From Desulfobacterium sp. (GTDB lineage Bacteria > Desulfobacterota > Desulfobacteria > Desulfobacterales > Desulfobacteraceae), in assembly GCA_016342325.1 (NCBI GenBank), contig JAEINR010000060.1:1-40514 (forward strand): DNA of 40,514 bases, read 5' to 3'. Below, piece after piece: positions 25,093 to 32,606 of this stretch. Below the pieces are notes generated by a model that was not told where the DNA came from, made no database searches, and worked only from the letters and a program-made list of their open reading frames with translations. Within the stretch, counting starts at the first letter, position 1. The number at the start of each line of letters is the position of its first letter. The translations under genes and the position numbers were made by a program.

Positions 25093-25647
25093 TTAAATAT
25101 ATTCCTGGAACAGCTCCTTTGAAGCCGATGGAATAATCACTTTGTTGACCAGCATGCCCGATTCCTTGATCTGCTCAACCCCGGCATTAACAGCCGCATT
25201 AACGGCACTGGTATCGCCATTGACCAGGAAATACCCCTTGCCGCCCACGGCCATGGAGACATGGACCCGGAAGAGCGTCACGTCGGCCGCTTTTACCGCA
25301 GCATCGGCCGCTTTGATAATGGGGGTGGCTGAAAAGGTCTCAACGATTCCCAAAGCCCGATTAAAATTTTTGGGAAGCTCAACACTGCCGGACAGGGCAG
25401 GGAACACCTGGCCATCGATGTTGGGAATGTTCAGGGATTCGATCAAATGCCCTGCAGCCGTTATTTTGGCCGCGTCCAGGGCGGCGCCCACGGCGGAGAC
25501 CGATCCGCCCACGATGACAAGGAACTTGCCCGGGCAGATGGTCCTTGCAATGAGCACTCTAACATCCGCTGCCTTGAGCATGGCATCCTCTGCCTGAAAG
25601 CCTGCGGCAATACTTGATAATTCTACGATTCCTATGGCGTTTGGCAT
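25093..25647 (-). CDS. Tandem-BMC trimer shell protein, PduT-like with Fe-S cysteine
   Basis: A 184-residue protein with two BMC domains: AIGIVELSSIAAGFQAEDAM in the first and ALGIVETFSATPIIKAADAA in the second, ending ASKELFQEYI. The first pore loop reads RTICPGKF, as in PduT, where Cys38 of each subunit holds a [4Fe-4S] cluster at the trimer axis. With the ATG at 25647 the Cys here is also residue 38. The gene overlaps the stop of the PduS-like gene (ATGATG/TGA). This pairing of Fe-S trimer and flavo-Fe-S protein points to electron transfer through the shell. Confidence 0.92.
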   Translation of the reverse strand: MPNAIGIVELSSIAAGFQAEDAMLKAADVRVLIARTICPGKFLVIVGGSVSAVGAALDAAKITAAGHLIESLNIPNIDGQVFPALSGSVELPKNFNRALGIVETFSATPIIKAADAAVKAADVTLFRVHVSMAVGGKGYFLVNGDTSAVNAAVNAGVEQIKESGMLVNKVIIPSASKELFQEYI

Positions 25648-27035
25648 CATTGACCCCCACTCTTATTCTGCTCCACACAGCCGTTTTGCTTTTGCTCTGC
25701 ACAGCTCAGCTCTACACAGCTCAACTCTACCGAGCATATCTGTATGAAGGTGTCGGTTACGCGTTGGACCCTGCCATTGACAGGGGCGTGAATCTCTGCG
25801 CCCAGGTTTTTCCCCGGGGTGGCGATCTTTTGCTCAACGGTCACCAGGTCCCCCTCTTTGACAAGGGGTGTTGCTGGCGCACCAATGTGCTGGTGCAAAA
25901 GGATCTTAAGCGTTGTCGGCTTGGGGTCAAACGCAACCAGGGGGCCCTCGTCCGGGTAGCGGTTGAGGTCAAGCATGCTCTTGAGCCGCCGGGAAGGGGT
26001 CCGGCGATAATCTGCCAGGGCATGGGCCTGGTTCAACGGCTCCCCTTCATGGGAGAGCTTCTTGAGCATGGCCTTGCGTTTGGTGTTGACGGTGACGGTT
26101 GAAGGATAGAGCCCTTCGGGACAAGAGACAAAGCTGCAAAGGTTGCACTCGCAGCAGGACAACGCGTGGGTTCCGGGCTCGGTTGTCTCCCCGGTCTCAT
26201 CCATAAACACCAGGGATCGCATGGCCTTGTGGGGCTGGACCGGATGTCCCAGGAGATATCTGGGGCACAGCTCTGTGCACAGGGTGCACTGGTCGCAGGC
26301 CGACTTGCCGATCTTGTTGACCGCTGATTCCGAGGCCATCACCCTGTAACGTTGAACCAGGATATGGTCCGGGGGAAGAAGGATCAAAGCGGCAGTGGTC
26401 TTTGTGACAACCTCGTCAAGGTCGTGGACCAGCTTGCCCATCATGGGGCCACCCACCAAAAGCACGAAATCGTCAATCAAGGGTTCGGCAAAGTCGATGA
26501 GTTCCCGAAAGGATATCCCAAGGGGAACCTCGACCGTGACCCGGTTCTTTACCTCGCCTGCAAAGTTGAGGAACTTGGTGGTTACGGGTTTTTGGGCACC
26601 GATGTTGTAGATGGTCTCAACATTGTTGACAATGACACCCTGGGTGATGGGAAGCTTCCCCGCCCCGATGACCCGTCCCGTGGTCTCATAGATCAGGGTG
26701 ATTTCGTCCCCGGCCGGATAAAAATCCCGGATGGGTATCACCTTGATGTTGTCCCCGGCTTTCTTGTTGAGCATCTCGATCAGGGTATGGTGTTTCTCCT
26801 TGATGCCGATGATGCCGGTCTTGGCACCTGCGGCTGTAATCAAGGTGGTAAGTCCCCTGAAAAAGGTGTCGGTCCTCTGCTTGAGGATCTCCTTGTCCTT
26901 GTGGAGCATCGGTTCGCACTCGGCAGCGTTGACAATGACGATTTCCGCCCGGCTGCCAAGTTTGACATGGGTGGGAAACCCGGCACCGCCGGAACCCACG
27001 ATCCCATGCTCTTTTATTTGAGTGACGCTATCCAT
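25647..27035 (-). CDS. PduS/RnfC-like flavo-iron-sulfur electron transfer protein
   Basis: This 462-residue protein has the N-terminal NADH/FMN-binding domain of RnfC/PduS (GIVGSGGAGFPTHVKL, NAAECEPMLHKD), a central SLBB domain (about 160-230) and two [4Fe-4S] motifs, CDQCTLCTELCP and CCECNLCSFVSCP. A C-terminal barrel-sandwich segment follows (VKEGDLVTVEQKIATPGKNL, IHAPVNGRV). PduS reduces cobalamin in propanediol microcompartments; here the pathway is B12-independent, so NADH reoxidation with electron export via the BMC-T trimer is a better guess. The C-terminal tail is unusual: a 15-bp DNA tandem repeat (about 25695-25732) encodes VELSC units and makes the tail Cys-rich. Confidence 0.9.
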   Translation of the reverse strand: MDSVTQIKEHGIVGSGGAGFPTHVKLGSRAEIVIVNAAECEPMLHKDKEILKQRTDTFFRGLTTLITAAGAKTGIIGIKEKHHTLIEMLNKKAGDNIKVIPIRDFYPAGDEITLIYETTGRVIGAGKLPITQGVIVNNVETIYNIGAQKPVTTKFLNFAGEVKNRVTVEVPLGISFRELIDFAEPLIDDFVLLVGGPMMGKLVHDLDEVVTKTTAALILLPPDHILVQRYRVMASESAVNKIGKSACDQCTLCTELCPRYLLGHPVQPHKAMRSLVFMDETGETTEPGTHALSCCECNLCSFVSCPEGLYPSTVTVNTKRKAMLKKLSHEGEPLNQAHALADYRRTPSRRLKSMLDLNRYPDEGPLVAFDPKPTTLKILLHQHIGAPATPLVKEGDLVTVEQKIATPGKNLGAEIHAPVNGRVQRVTDTFIQICSVELSCVELSCAEQKQNGCVEQNKSGGQ

Positions 27036-27056
27036 GGAATTTGATCTTCCCTTTGC

Positions 27057-27506
27057 TTATTGTTCTTCCCAGTTAGCCGGGTAGGTGACGTACATGAACC
27101 GTGCGCTTTCCGCTACGCTGAACTGGATGGACGTGTCTTTGGGAATAAAGATGATGTCACCCTTGTTGCCGACGACCTTACGTCCGTCAATGATGATCTC
27201 AAGGGTCCCGTCGATGATGTAATCCACCTCGTCGTACTTGAGTGTCCAGTCAAATGTGGTCTCTTTCATCTCCATGATGCCGAAACCGAGACGGGGGCTT
27301 TCCTCAAGGGTCATCACATCCTTGAGATAGACCTGGTCCCCTTCCTTGCCCGTGTCAAACTTTTCAGGGGTGACCGTGGCGGCCTTGACCGAGAACACGC
27401 CGCTCTTCTCATCCACGTCCTTTGTAAACCCCTCGGGTGCTTTGCCAAGGTTCTCGGCCAGTACCTTTCGGATCAAATTTTCAAGCATCTTTTCGTCAAG
27501 TTTCAT
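27057..27506 (-). CDS. eutQ: EutQ-like cupin
   Basis: This 149-residue protein has an N-terminal amphipathic helix (KMLENLIRKVLAENLG) that resembles an encapsulation peptide. A EutQ-type cupin barrel follows, with LGFGIMEMKETTFDWTL, EVDYIIDGTLEIIIDG and GDIIFIPKDTSIQFSV. EutQ of Salmonella has acetate kinase activity in ethanolamine catabolism, which would let the shell convert acetyl phosphate from PduL to acetate and ATP. Whether this homologue does so cannot be read from sequence. It lies between a shell gene and the PduS gene in one operon. Confidence 0.9.
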   Translation of the reverse strand: MKLDEKMLENLIRKVLAENLGKAPEGFTKDVDEKSGVFSVKAATVTPEKFDTGKEGDQVYLKDVMTLEESPRLGFGIMEMKETTFDWTLKYDEVDYIIDGTLEIIIDGRKVVGNKGDIIFIPKDTSIQFSVAESARFMYVTYPANWEEQ

Positions 27507-27528
27507 TTTTAGATCTCCTTAAAGGGGG

Positions 27529-27810
27529 TTACAGGGCAGCGCCGGATGTGGGAAGAATACCTTCTACGTCCGTGTGGGGCCGGGGGATCACGTGGATGCT
27601 GACGAGCTCGCCAACCCGCTCTGCTGCTGCGGCACCCGCGTCGGTGGCAGCCTTTACCGCACCCACATCACCCCTGACCATGACAGTGACAAGACCGCTT
27701 CCAACCTGCTCTTTTCCGATCAGGGTTACGTTTGCAGCCTTTACCATGGCATCTGCTGCTTCAATTGCGCCAACAAGTCCTTTTGTCTCGATCATTCCCA
27801 ATGCGTTCAT
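27529..27810 (-). CDS. BMC-H shell protein (PduA/EutM-like)
   Basis: A 93-residue canonical hexamer-forming shell protein: [20 protein letters not shown], then [20 protein letters not shown], then [16 protein letters not shown]. It is nearly identical to the copy at 29723, so the two arose by recent duplication and presumably make up most of the shell. AAGGAG is well placed before the ATG. Confidence 0.95.
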   Translation of the reverse strand: MNALGMIETKGLVGAIEAADAMVKAANVTLIGKEQVGSGLVTVMVRGDVGAVKAATDAGAAAAERVGELVSIHVIPRPHTDVEGILPTSGAAL

Positions 27811-27847
27811 GTTTATGTCTCCTTAATGCTGTTTTATCTAATCTAAT

Positions 27848-28189
27848 CTACTTTTCTTTTATTTTATCTAATACGATCCGGCTTATTTCCAGAATCGCTT
27901 CAGGATCACTTTTCAAGAGCGCTGTAAAGGTTTCCATCAGTGAATCAATGGATTCCCCCTGAATTTCCGGGTTGTCCAGCTTCTCTTGGGTTGCTTCAGG
28001 CTCCTGGGTCTCACTGGGGCAGGAAACAGGGGCTACAGGCCGTGGTCCGAACTCGATGGCCACGCCCTTGTTGCGCAATATATCCTTGGCTCCGGGAGTC
28101 AGGATCATGGTTTTATCCATATAAAGGGTTTTTTCGCCCTCCTTGATGAACTCATCAACCCTGGAACTTCCGATCAGTGTTTTCTTCAT
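27848..28189 (-). CDS. Small protein resembling the N-terminal domain of EutT
   Basis: A 113-residue protein starting at the ATG at 28189 (TAGGAGATGAT upstream). The N-terminal half carries KTMILTPGAKDILRNKGVAI, the same pattern as the start of the EutT-like protein at 28961 (GQILTPSAQQFLNEKSVAV) and of EutT itself (LTPSARELL). No adenosyltransferase core follows; instead a linker leads to a C-terminal helix (DPEAILEISRIVLDKIKEK) that may be an encapsulation peptide. Stand-alone proteins of this kind occur in several microcompartment loci. Their function is unknown, and a scaffold or adaptor role is my guess. Confidence 0.75.
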   Translation of the reverse strand: MKKTLIGSSRVDEFIKEGEKTLYMDKTMILTPGAKDILRNKGVAIEFGPRPVAPVSCPSETQEPEATQEKLDNPEIQGESIDSLMETFTALLKSDPEAILEISRIVLDKIKEK

Positions 28190-28293
28190 ATCATCTCCTA
28201 ATAACCGGCATGGCGGAGCGTGGTTCTTGTGCTTCACCCTTTGGTAATATCAATCGTGGGATTTCTGGCAAACTCTGCTCTACCCGTGTCGAA

Positions 28294-28947
28294 TCAAACC
28301 CCACAGAACTCATCCTGGGGCTGCTTGACAATGGTGCACTCGGAGGCCGGGGTCCAGCCGCTGCCGTTGCCCTCATCAAAGTCGATGTGCATGGCAAGGT
28401 TGAAATCACTTGATACCCGAACCAGGACATCCCTGAACACCACGGGTCGGGTTCCGGTCATGTTCACACACACCAGATCCCTGTCCTTGACGCCAAAGCG
28501 CTCGGCATCCCCGGGAGACATATGAATATGGCGGCCGGCCACGATCACGCCCTTTTCAAGCCCAACGATCCCCGTGCTTGAAGCAAGGACGATCCCCGGG
28601 GTGCCGTCGATGTCACCGGACTGGCGGATGGGTACCTTGAGCCCCAGGGCCCTGGAATCGGAGATGGAAACCTCCACCTGGGATTCGCTTCGCTCGGGAC
28701 CGAGTACGGCCACGTTGTCGACCACTCCCTTGGGACCAATGAGGCGGACCCGCTGGTCGCAAAGGTACTGACCGGGCTGGGAGAGCTCCCGCTTATACGT
28801 CAAGGGTCCGCCAAACAGGGCAAAGCTGTCCGCTTCCGAAAGGTGGACATGCTTCGCTGAAAGCTCAACCGGAATGGTGCTTTTGACCGCTTCCCCAAGC
28901 CGTTTCTTCAACTCACCCATTATCAATCCAACTAATTTTTCATCCAT
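28294..28947 (-). CDS. pduL: Phosphate acyltransferase PduL
   Basis: A 217-residue PduL phosphotransacylase, which converts acetyl-CoA and phosphate to acetyl phosphate and CoA and so regenerates CoA inside the shell. Two PduL beta-barrel domains are visible, each contributing zinc ligands: SAKHVHLSEAD near residue 30, and GRHIHMSPGDAERFG plus AMHIDFDEGN in the second half. The N-terminal helix KLVGLIMGELKKRL looks like an encapsulation peptide. The preceding GTG is in frame, but the ATG at 28947 is the likelier start. It lies 13 bp after the EutT-like gene. Confidence 0.93.
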   Translation of the reverse strand: MDEKLVGLIMGELKKRLGEAVKSTIPVELSAKHVHLSEADSFALFGGPLTYKRELSQPGQYLCDQRVRLIGPKGVVDNVAVLGPERSESQVEVSISDSRALGLKVPIRQSGDIDGTPGIVLASSTGIVGLEKGVIVAGRHIHMSPGDAERFGVKDRDLVCVNMTGTRPVVFRDVLVRVSSDFNLAMHIDFDEGNGSGWTPASECTIVKQPQDEFCGV

Positions 28948-28960
28948 CACTTGGGTCCTG

Positions 28961-29716
28961 TCATTTATAAACTCCGGCCTTCTCCTTGAGCATCATGATG
29001 TAAATCACGCTGCTCATGCGGTTGAGGGCCTGGATCATATCTTGTTTTTCAACGTTGTTCATGAATGCGGCCACGGCCGCAATCTCGATTTCCCGCACAC
29101 TGCTCCTCAGGGTGTTCAGTCCCAGAAGGGACGGGCCCATATCCACCGAAGGCATGATGTGCCCGATCTTGAAGTAGCGTTTCGGGTGGTGGGACCGGTC
29201 CCTGAGTTCGGAATCGGTGAGCCCCAGTATCCTGATCTCAGGCAGGGGCTGGTCCATCACGTCGCACTTCATGATCTCCCGGGCCCAGGAGAGAAGTTCC
29301 TCCAGATCCTTGCTAAGGGGCCTCTTTTTCAGCTCAATGCTTCTGAGCTGCTCCATGAGAATCGCAGATTGGAAGCTGTCGAGCTTTCCCCGGAACACGA
29401 TCCTGGGATCGTTTTTCACCACCAGGGCGTTACCGCGAAGCTGGGTCATGTGCTCGGGTTTTGTCTCAAACATGCCGCCGTCCGTGGCCGAAACGTATTT
29501 CGGCTTTGGCTGGGGGGGCGGAACCGGCTCAACCGGTGCTGCCACCGATTCCCGGGACGCTGTTTCCCCTTTTCCGATTTTTACGACGGCAACGGACTTC
29601 TCGTTTAAGAACTGTTGGGCGGAGGGGGTCAGGATCTGACCCTCCTCCACATTGAAAGTCTTAAAGGCCTTTTTCCTGAAACGCTGTCTCAGTAAGGATT
29701 CCGTTATGACCTTCAT
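28961..29716 (-). CDS. EutT/cobalamin adenosyltransferase homologue lacking the metal-binding cysteine motif
   Basis: This 251-residue protein follows EutT along its length. The N-terminal domain has GQILTPSAQQFL, and the adenosyltransferase core has KPEHMTQLRGN, NDPRIVFRGKLDS, LSWAREIMKCD, then ALNRMSSVIYIMM near the end. True EutT has a CCxxC metal motif just before the KPDxLTHL segment; here that stretch (YVSATDGGMFET) has no Cys. The residues around RGKLDS are kept. CutC chemistry needs no B12, so loss of the metal site fits a protein kept for another purpose, for example ATP binding or scaffolding. Confidence 0.85.
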   Translation of the reverse strand: MKVITESLLRQRFRKKAFKTFNVEEGQILTPSAQQFLNEKSVAVVKIGKGETASRESVAAPVEPVPPPQPKPKYVSATDGGMFETKPEHMTQLRGNALVVKNDPRIVFRGKLDSFQSAILMEQLRSIELKKRPLSKDLEELLSWAREIMKCDVMDQPLPEIRILGLTDSELRDRSHHPKRYFKIGHIMPSVDMGPSLLGLNTLRSSVREIEIAAVAAFMNNVEKQDMIQALNRMSSVIYIMMLKEKAGVYK

Positions 29717-29722
29717 GGATTA

Positions 29723-30007
29723 CTATCCCTCGAGCTTGGGAAGAATCATCTCAACATCGCCATGGGGTCTTGGGATCACATGGATGCTGATAAGCTCGCC
29801 CACACGCTCTGCTGCAGCAGCGCCGGCATCTGTGGCAGCCTTGACAGCGCCAACATCACCCCGGACCATGACGGTCACAAGGCCTGCGCCGATCTGGGTC
29901 TTTCCAACAAGCTTTACGTTAGCTGCCTTGACCATTGCATCGGCCGCCTCAACAGCGCCGACAAGTCCTTTGGTCTCGATCATTCCCAATGCATTCATTG
30001 TAGCCAT
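29723..30007 (-). CDS. BMC-H shell protein (PduA/EutM-like)
   Basis: A 94-residue hexamer-forming shell protein: [20 protein letters not shown], then [20 protein letters not shown], then [16 protein letters not shown]. It is almost identical to the copy at 27529. AAGGAG precedes the ATG. It lies 6 bp before the EutT-like gene and 19 bp after the aldehyde dehydrogenase gene. Confidence 0.95.
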   Translation of the reverse strand: MATMNALGMIETKGLVGAVEAADAMVKAANVKLVGKTQIGAGLVTVMVRGDVGAVKAATDAGAAAAERVGELISIHVIPRPHGDVEMILPKLEG

Positions 30008-30026
30008 GGTTGGTTCTCCTTATGTT

Positions 30027-31478
30027 TTAGTTTAACTCTTTGAATTGTTTCATGATCATCTCGGTGATGAGCTTGATATCCGCAGCCCCTGTCTCTGCCG
30101 GGGGTGCAGGGGTCTCCTGGGTGGCCTCCATGGGCATCTCAGTGGTCCCGTAGGCCACCCTGCGGATGCTGAAAAGGTTCTCAGGAGTTACATTGTCTGA
30201 AGTGGAACTGCCGCCCACCGGTCCGCATCCAAGGGTAAAGGAGGGGAACAGGTTGGTGGTGATGCCCACCGCGCCATGGGTGGATGGGGTGTTGACCAAA
30301 AGCCGGGAAACCGGCTTTTTCATGGCAAACTCACGGATGATGGCATCGTTTTCAGAATGGATCGCCAGGGAGTGACCCAGGCCGCCGTTCTTCAAAAGCT
30401 TGAAGCAGGCTTCGCAGCCATCCTGCCAGGTCTCAACCCGGTAGAAACCGAGAAGGGCCGTGAGCTTCTCCTTGGAAAAGTGGTACTTGGGTCCGATGCC
30501 CTCTTCCTCGCAAACCAGCACCTTGGTGCCGGCAGGAATGGAAATCCCGGCAAGGGCGGCGATGTAGGCTGCGTCCTTTCCAACGATGGCGGGGTTCATG
30601 CTTCCGCCGGGGCGCTCCATGACAACCCTTACCTTGAGAAGATCATCTCCCGTAAGGAAGTGACCGCCCTTGGCGATGAGACGCTCCTTGACCTTGTCGG
30701 CAATGATGTTCTCGGTAACGATGGCCTGCTCCGAGGCACAAACCGTACCATTGTCAAAGGTCTTGCTGAGGAGAATCTTGTCCAGGGCGGACTCGATGTC
30801 AGCGCTTCTTTCGATGAAAGCGGGAACATTACCGGCGCCAACCCCAAGGGCGGGTGTGCCGGAGCTGTAAGCCGCTTTGACCATGCCCGGACCACCCGTG
30901 GCAAGGATCAGGTCCGCCTGTTTCATCAGCTCGTTGGTGCCGACGAGGGAGGGAAGGCTCATGACGTTGATCAGGTCCTCGGGAGCGCCTTTGGCCTTGA
31001 GGGCAGCGCGCATGACGTCAACGGCTTTCTTGATGCATTTGGCGGCACTGGGATGGGGGGTGAACACAATGGCATTACCCGCCTTGATGGAGATCATTGA
31101 TTTATAAATGGCTGTGGAGGTCGGATTCGTGGAGGGAATGATTCCGGCAATGATCCCGGCAGGAGTTGCGATCTCGATGATCTTTTTGTCCTGGTCTTCG
31201 TTGACAATACCAATGGTCTTCATCGGTTTGATGCAGGTGTAGAGCTTTTCAGAGGCAAGGAGATTCTTGGCCTTCTTGTCTTCACACTTGCCAAAGCCGG
31301 TCTCTTCAACAGCGAGCTTTGCAAGGGTTTCAGCTTCTTTGGCAGCTGCCAGGGAAATGGCAAGGACCAGGTCATCAACCTGTGCCTGGTCCATCTCTGC
31401 AAGGATGGCCTGGGCGGTTCTGGCTGCCCGGACAAGGGACCTTGCCTCTTGTATGGATAGTAGATCTTTATCAACCAT
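30027..31478 (-). CDS. CoA-acylating acetaldehyde dehydrogenase (canonical)
   Basis: A 483-residue EutE/PduP-type dehydrogenase converting acetaldehyde, CoA and NAD to acetyl-CoA and NADH. Catalytic elements are all present: the oxyanion Asn in PSTNPTST (about Asn118), the nucleophile Cys247 in FDNGTVCASEQ, the glycine motif LATGGPGMVKAAYSSG and VGAGNVPAFIE. A C-terminal peptide after an Ala/Pro/Glu linker (IKLITEMIMKQFKEL) is an amphipathic helix typical of encapsulated enzymes. It is the second gene of the operon behind promoter d. It presumably supplies the real dehydrogenase activity, unlike its paralogue at 20829. Confidence 0.93.
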   Translation of the reverse strand: MVDKDLLSIQEARSLVRAARTAQAILAEMDQAQVDDLVLAISLAAAKEAETLAKLAVEETGFGKCEDKKAKNLLASEKLYTCIKPMKTIGIVNEDQDKKIIEIATPAGIIAGIIPSTNPTSTAIYKSMISIKAGNAIVFTPHPSAAKCIKKAVDVMRAALKAKGAPEDLINVMSLPSLVGTNELMKQADLILATGGPGMVKAAYSSGTPALGVGAGNVPAFIERSADIESALDKILLSKTFDNGTVCASEQAIVTENIIADKVKERLIAKGGHFLTGDDLLKVRVVMERPGGSMNPAIVGKDAAYIAALAGISIPAGTKVLVCEEEGIGPKYHFSKEKLTALLGFYRVETWQDGCEACFKLLKNGGLGHSLAIHSENDAIIREFAMKKPVSRLLVNTPSTHGAVGITTNLFPSFTLGCGPVGGSSTSDNVTPENLFSIRRVAYGTTEMPMEATQETPAPPAETGAADIKLITEMIMKQFKELN

Positions 31479-31483
31479 TCTGG

Positions 31484-32083
31484 TTATTTCTCCTCATGTC
31501 TATGGTATTCAACAATTGCTTCAATCAATTCTTTTTTCCTGGCATACTTGATTTTCTTCTGGGCCAGGGACAGTCCGGGAAGCTTCCGGGCAAATTGTCT
31601 CAATTTTACGACGCTCATGTTCCTGAGTGCGGCCAGATCCACCGTTTGTTTACCAGCAGCCTTTTTTTCCGGGGGGGTGCTGATCTCCGTTTCTGCCTCT
31701 GTTTCAAGGAGGGGGGCGGTAACCGCTTCAGCCTCAGTTTCAGGGGGGGTGCCAACCATGGTTTCAGCAGTGGTGGCCATGGGTGCCGTTTCCGTTTTTT
31801 CCGGATCCGTGTTGGGTTCGAGCACGGTCTCAAGGCCCTCGCCGGTTCTTCCGATCACGGTGGTGGAGCGCACCGTTCCAAGCCTTGCGGCAGCCGCCTT
31901 GCCGGCGTCGACCGCAGATGAAACAGCGCTGATGTCCCCGACGATCACGATGGTGACAAGGCCTGCACCGATCATCTTCAACCCCTTCAACTCCACATCC
32001 GCGGATTTGACGGCGGCATCGGCCCCTTCGATGGCAGGAACCAGGCCTAGGGTTTCCACAAGTCCAAGGGCTTTTTGTTCCAT
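31484..32083 (-). CDS. BMC shell protein fused to a Rho_N/SAP-like C-terminal domain
   Basis: A 199-residue protein, first gene of the operon. Residues 1-90 are a BMC domain (KALGLVETLGLVPAIEGAD, GLKMIGAGLVTIVIVGD). Residues about 90-145 form a Thr/Glu/Pro-rich linker. Residues about 148-199 contain LAALRNMSVVKLRQFARKLPG and KYARKKELIEAIVEYHR, which match the helix-extended-loop-helix of the Rho N-terminal/SAP-like fold. EutK also has a BMC domain plus a nucleic-acid-binding-like tail, and PduK has a different tail. The start at 32083 has an AAGGAAAGGATTAGG-type upstream sequence; an upstream in-frame start is less likely. The role is unknown: shell anchoring to nucleic acid, membrane or cargo. 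Confidence 0.85.
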   Translation of the reverse strand: MEQKALGLVETLGLVPAIEGADAAVKSADVELKGLKMIGAGLVTIVIVGDISAVSSAVDAGKAAAARLGTVRSTTVIGRTGEGLETVLEPNTDPEKTETAPMATTAETMVGTPPETEAEAVTAPLLETEAETEISTPPEKKAAGKQTVDLAALRNMSVVKLRQFARKLPGLSLAQKKIKYARKKELIEAIVEYHRHEEK

Positions 32084-32183
32084 CCTAATCCTTTCCTTAA
32101 CTAATCTTTTAAACATCTTAAGTTAAGCCCCATTAAGCAAAAAAAAATGATGCATAATGGCCACCTATTTCTATTTTCGAGGA

Positions 32184-32214
32184 AGCATATCTTTTCCCCT
32201 AAGGGTAATGTCAA
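32184..32214 (-). promoter_or_regulatory. MerR-type promoter of the first shell operon (site d)
   Basis: On the minus strand there is a perfect -35 TTGACA (32214-32209), a 19-bp spacer TTACCCTTAGGGGAAAAGA with a CCCTTAGGG dyad, and a -10 TATGCT (32189-32184). It is the nearest of the four sites to the merR gene and drives the operon 32083-25093 (ten genes). Confidence 0.8.
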
Positions 32215-32606
32215 TGTAATTTTTATTGAAAAAAACAAAAAATATTCAGGCCGCATTTTGATGGAATTTCTTTTAATTCGGATGGGTTTTCAGCAGCGCA
32301 CCGGCCATGGATACGGACAAGCAATTGGATTATACGGGTGTTTCCCACGATAAAAATAAGGTGCCGTGTCCGACCCTAGTGCCTCCTTTCATTCCTGGAG
32401 AGGTCCGTCCGGGTCCAACTCTTTGCCCGAGGAGCCCAAGGGCGACGATTCCATGGTCAAAGGGGGGTCTGCTAACGGGAAGGTTGACTGAACAGGCTTG
32501 TATGTCGTACCATGTTTGTTTACAGTAGTGAAACCGATGATAAAAAGGGTAGGGTTTTCGCCAAATATTTGATGCCTGATACATTACCAAGCTAAGAGGC
32601 TAGTTT
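32215..32606. other. Divergent spacer before the MerR gene
   Basis: This 392-bp stretch separates the shell operon promoter from the regulator gene. I find no supported gene. A weak + strand promoter candidate is TTGACT (32485) - 18 bp - TACCAT. The last bases (ACCAAGCTAAGAGGCTAG) faintly resemble the 3' end of the dispersed repeat but too weakly to call. Confidence 0.35.

Noticed and set aside
32560-32602. Fifth copy of the dispersed repeat before merR
   Set aside because: Only the end (AAGCTAAGAGGCTAG) resembles the family; the blocks TTTTCTGA and CCAAAATAAC are missing or too diverged.
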